Shown one piece after another: positions 63,939 to 64,000 of a stretch of 64,000 nucleotides of DNA; positions within the stretch are counted from its first letter, which is position 1, and each line of letters begins with the position of its first letter. The stretch spans positions 217,234 through 281,233 of the forward strand of contig DF239087.1 of NCBI GenBank assembly GCA_000507305.1. The letters are read 5' to 3'. The position numbers and the translations under genes were made by a program. The DNA is from Breviolum minutum Mf 1.05b.01 (taxonomy: Eukaryota; Sar; Dinophyceae; Suessiales; Symbiodiniaceae). The notes under the pieces were generated by a model. It searched no databases and was not told the origin of the DNA. It saw only the letters and a program-made list of their open reading frames with translations.

Positions 63939-64000
63939 AGTTGGTGGTTGAACCACCCATTTGAAAAATATTCATCAAATTGGATAATTTCCCCGGGTAG
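63939..64000. mobile_element. Family H MITE cut by the window end
   Basis: CTAGTTGGTGGTTGAACCAC then TTGGATAATTTCCCCGGGTA; the right arm is outside the window. Confidence 0.85.

Noticed and set aside
1-64000. tRNA, rRNA, CRISPR array, bacterial-type promoter or terminator hairpins
   Set aside because: None seen. The many strong hairpins belong to repeated mobile-element families, not terminators.
1-64000. Full dinoflagellate spliced-leader sequence or its relics
   Set aside because: Looked for the TTTTGGCTCAAG end by eye and did not find it; absence here is not informative for the genome.

Overview
This window is nuclear DNA from a eukaryote with very short exons, long AT-rich introns, no long open frames, no operons and dense short inverted-repeat elements. 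The best identification is a dinoflagellate, most like the Suessiales (Symbiodiniaceae or Polarella type). The reasons are a single-domain voltage-gated cation channel with a VAGD-W pore and C-terminal EF-hands, exons mostly of 39-180 nt, acceptors that usually read AG followed by G, at least two introns that fit only GC donors, a Thr-rich linker beside a thaumatin-like exon, and exons mostly on one strand. The species is inferred, not proven. No tRNA, rRNA, CRISPR array or bacterial feature was seen.

Layout. 1-210 is a ~31-bp tandem satellite. 411-2516 is a ~1,053-bp direct tandem duplication, seemingly identical, with one N at the junction; it duplicates two minus-strand exons. 2.6-9.5 kb holds minus-strand coding pieces, including a thaumatin-like C-terminal exon (5.9 kb), a Thr/Ser-rich exon (4.4 kb) and a C-terminal stop near 8.83 kb. 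10.8-26.7 kb holds scattered minus-strand exons of unrecognised genes. 27.0-27.3 kb is a plus-strand exon pair split by an inverted-repeat element that fits exactly as an intron. 29-52 kb has minus-strand exons again; the best are at 29.6, 35.25, 41.06 (with stop codon), 43.5, 44.6, 49.25 and 51.5 kb. 53.8-60.9 kb is the one gene whose family is clear: a minus-strand channel, read as S4, S5, pore, S6, EF-hand 1, EF-hand 2 and a degenerate EF-hand.

Between the exons the DNA is packed with short (~80-180 bp) elements having terminal or whole-length inverted repeats. They fall into about fourteen families, here called A to N, and look like non-autonomous DNA transposons (MITEs). Several abut exons so that their terminal repeats provide the donor (GTACCC, GTGAGT) or the acceptor (CAACAG, GGGAG). 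Many mapped channel introns carry one within a few tens of bases of a splice site. This resembles introner-type elements, and is the most interesting feature of the window.

Limits. Exons were found by reading translations, splice consensus and phase by eye. Several coding-looking stretches are open in two or three frames or on both strands; those entries say so. Intergenic and intronic DNA could not be separated except inside the channel gene.
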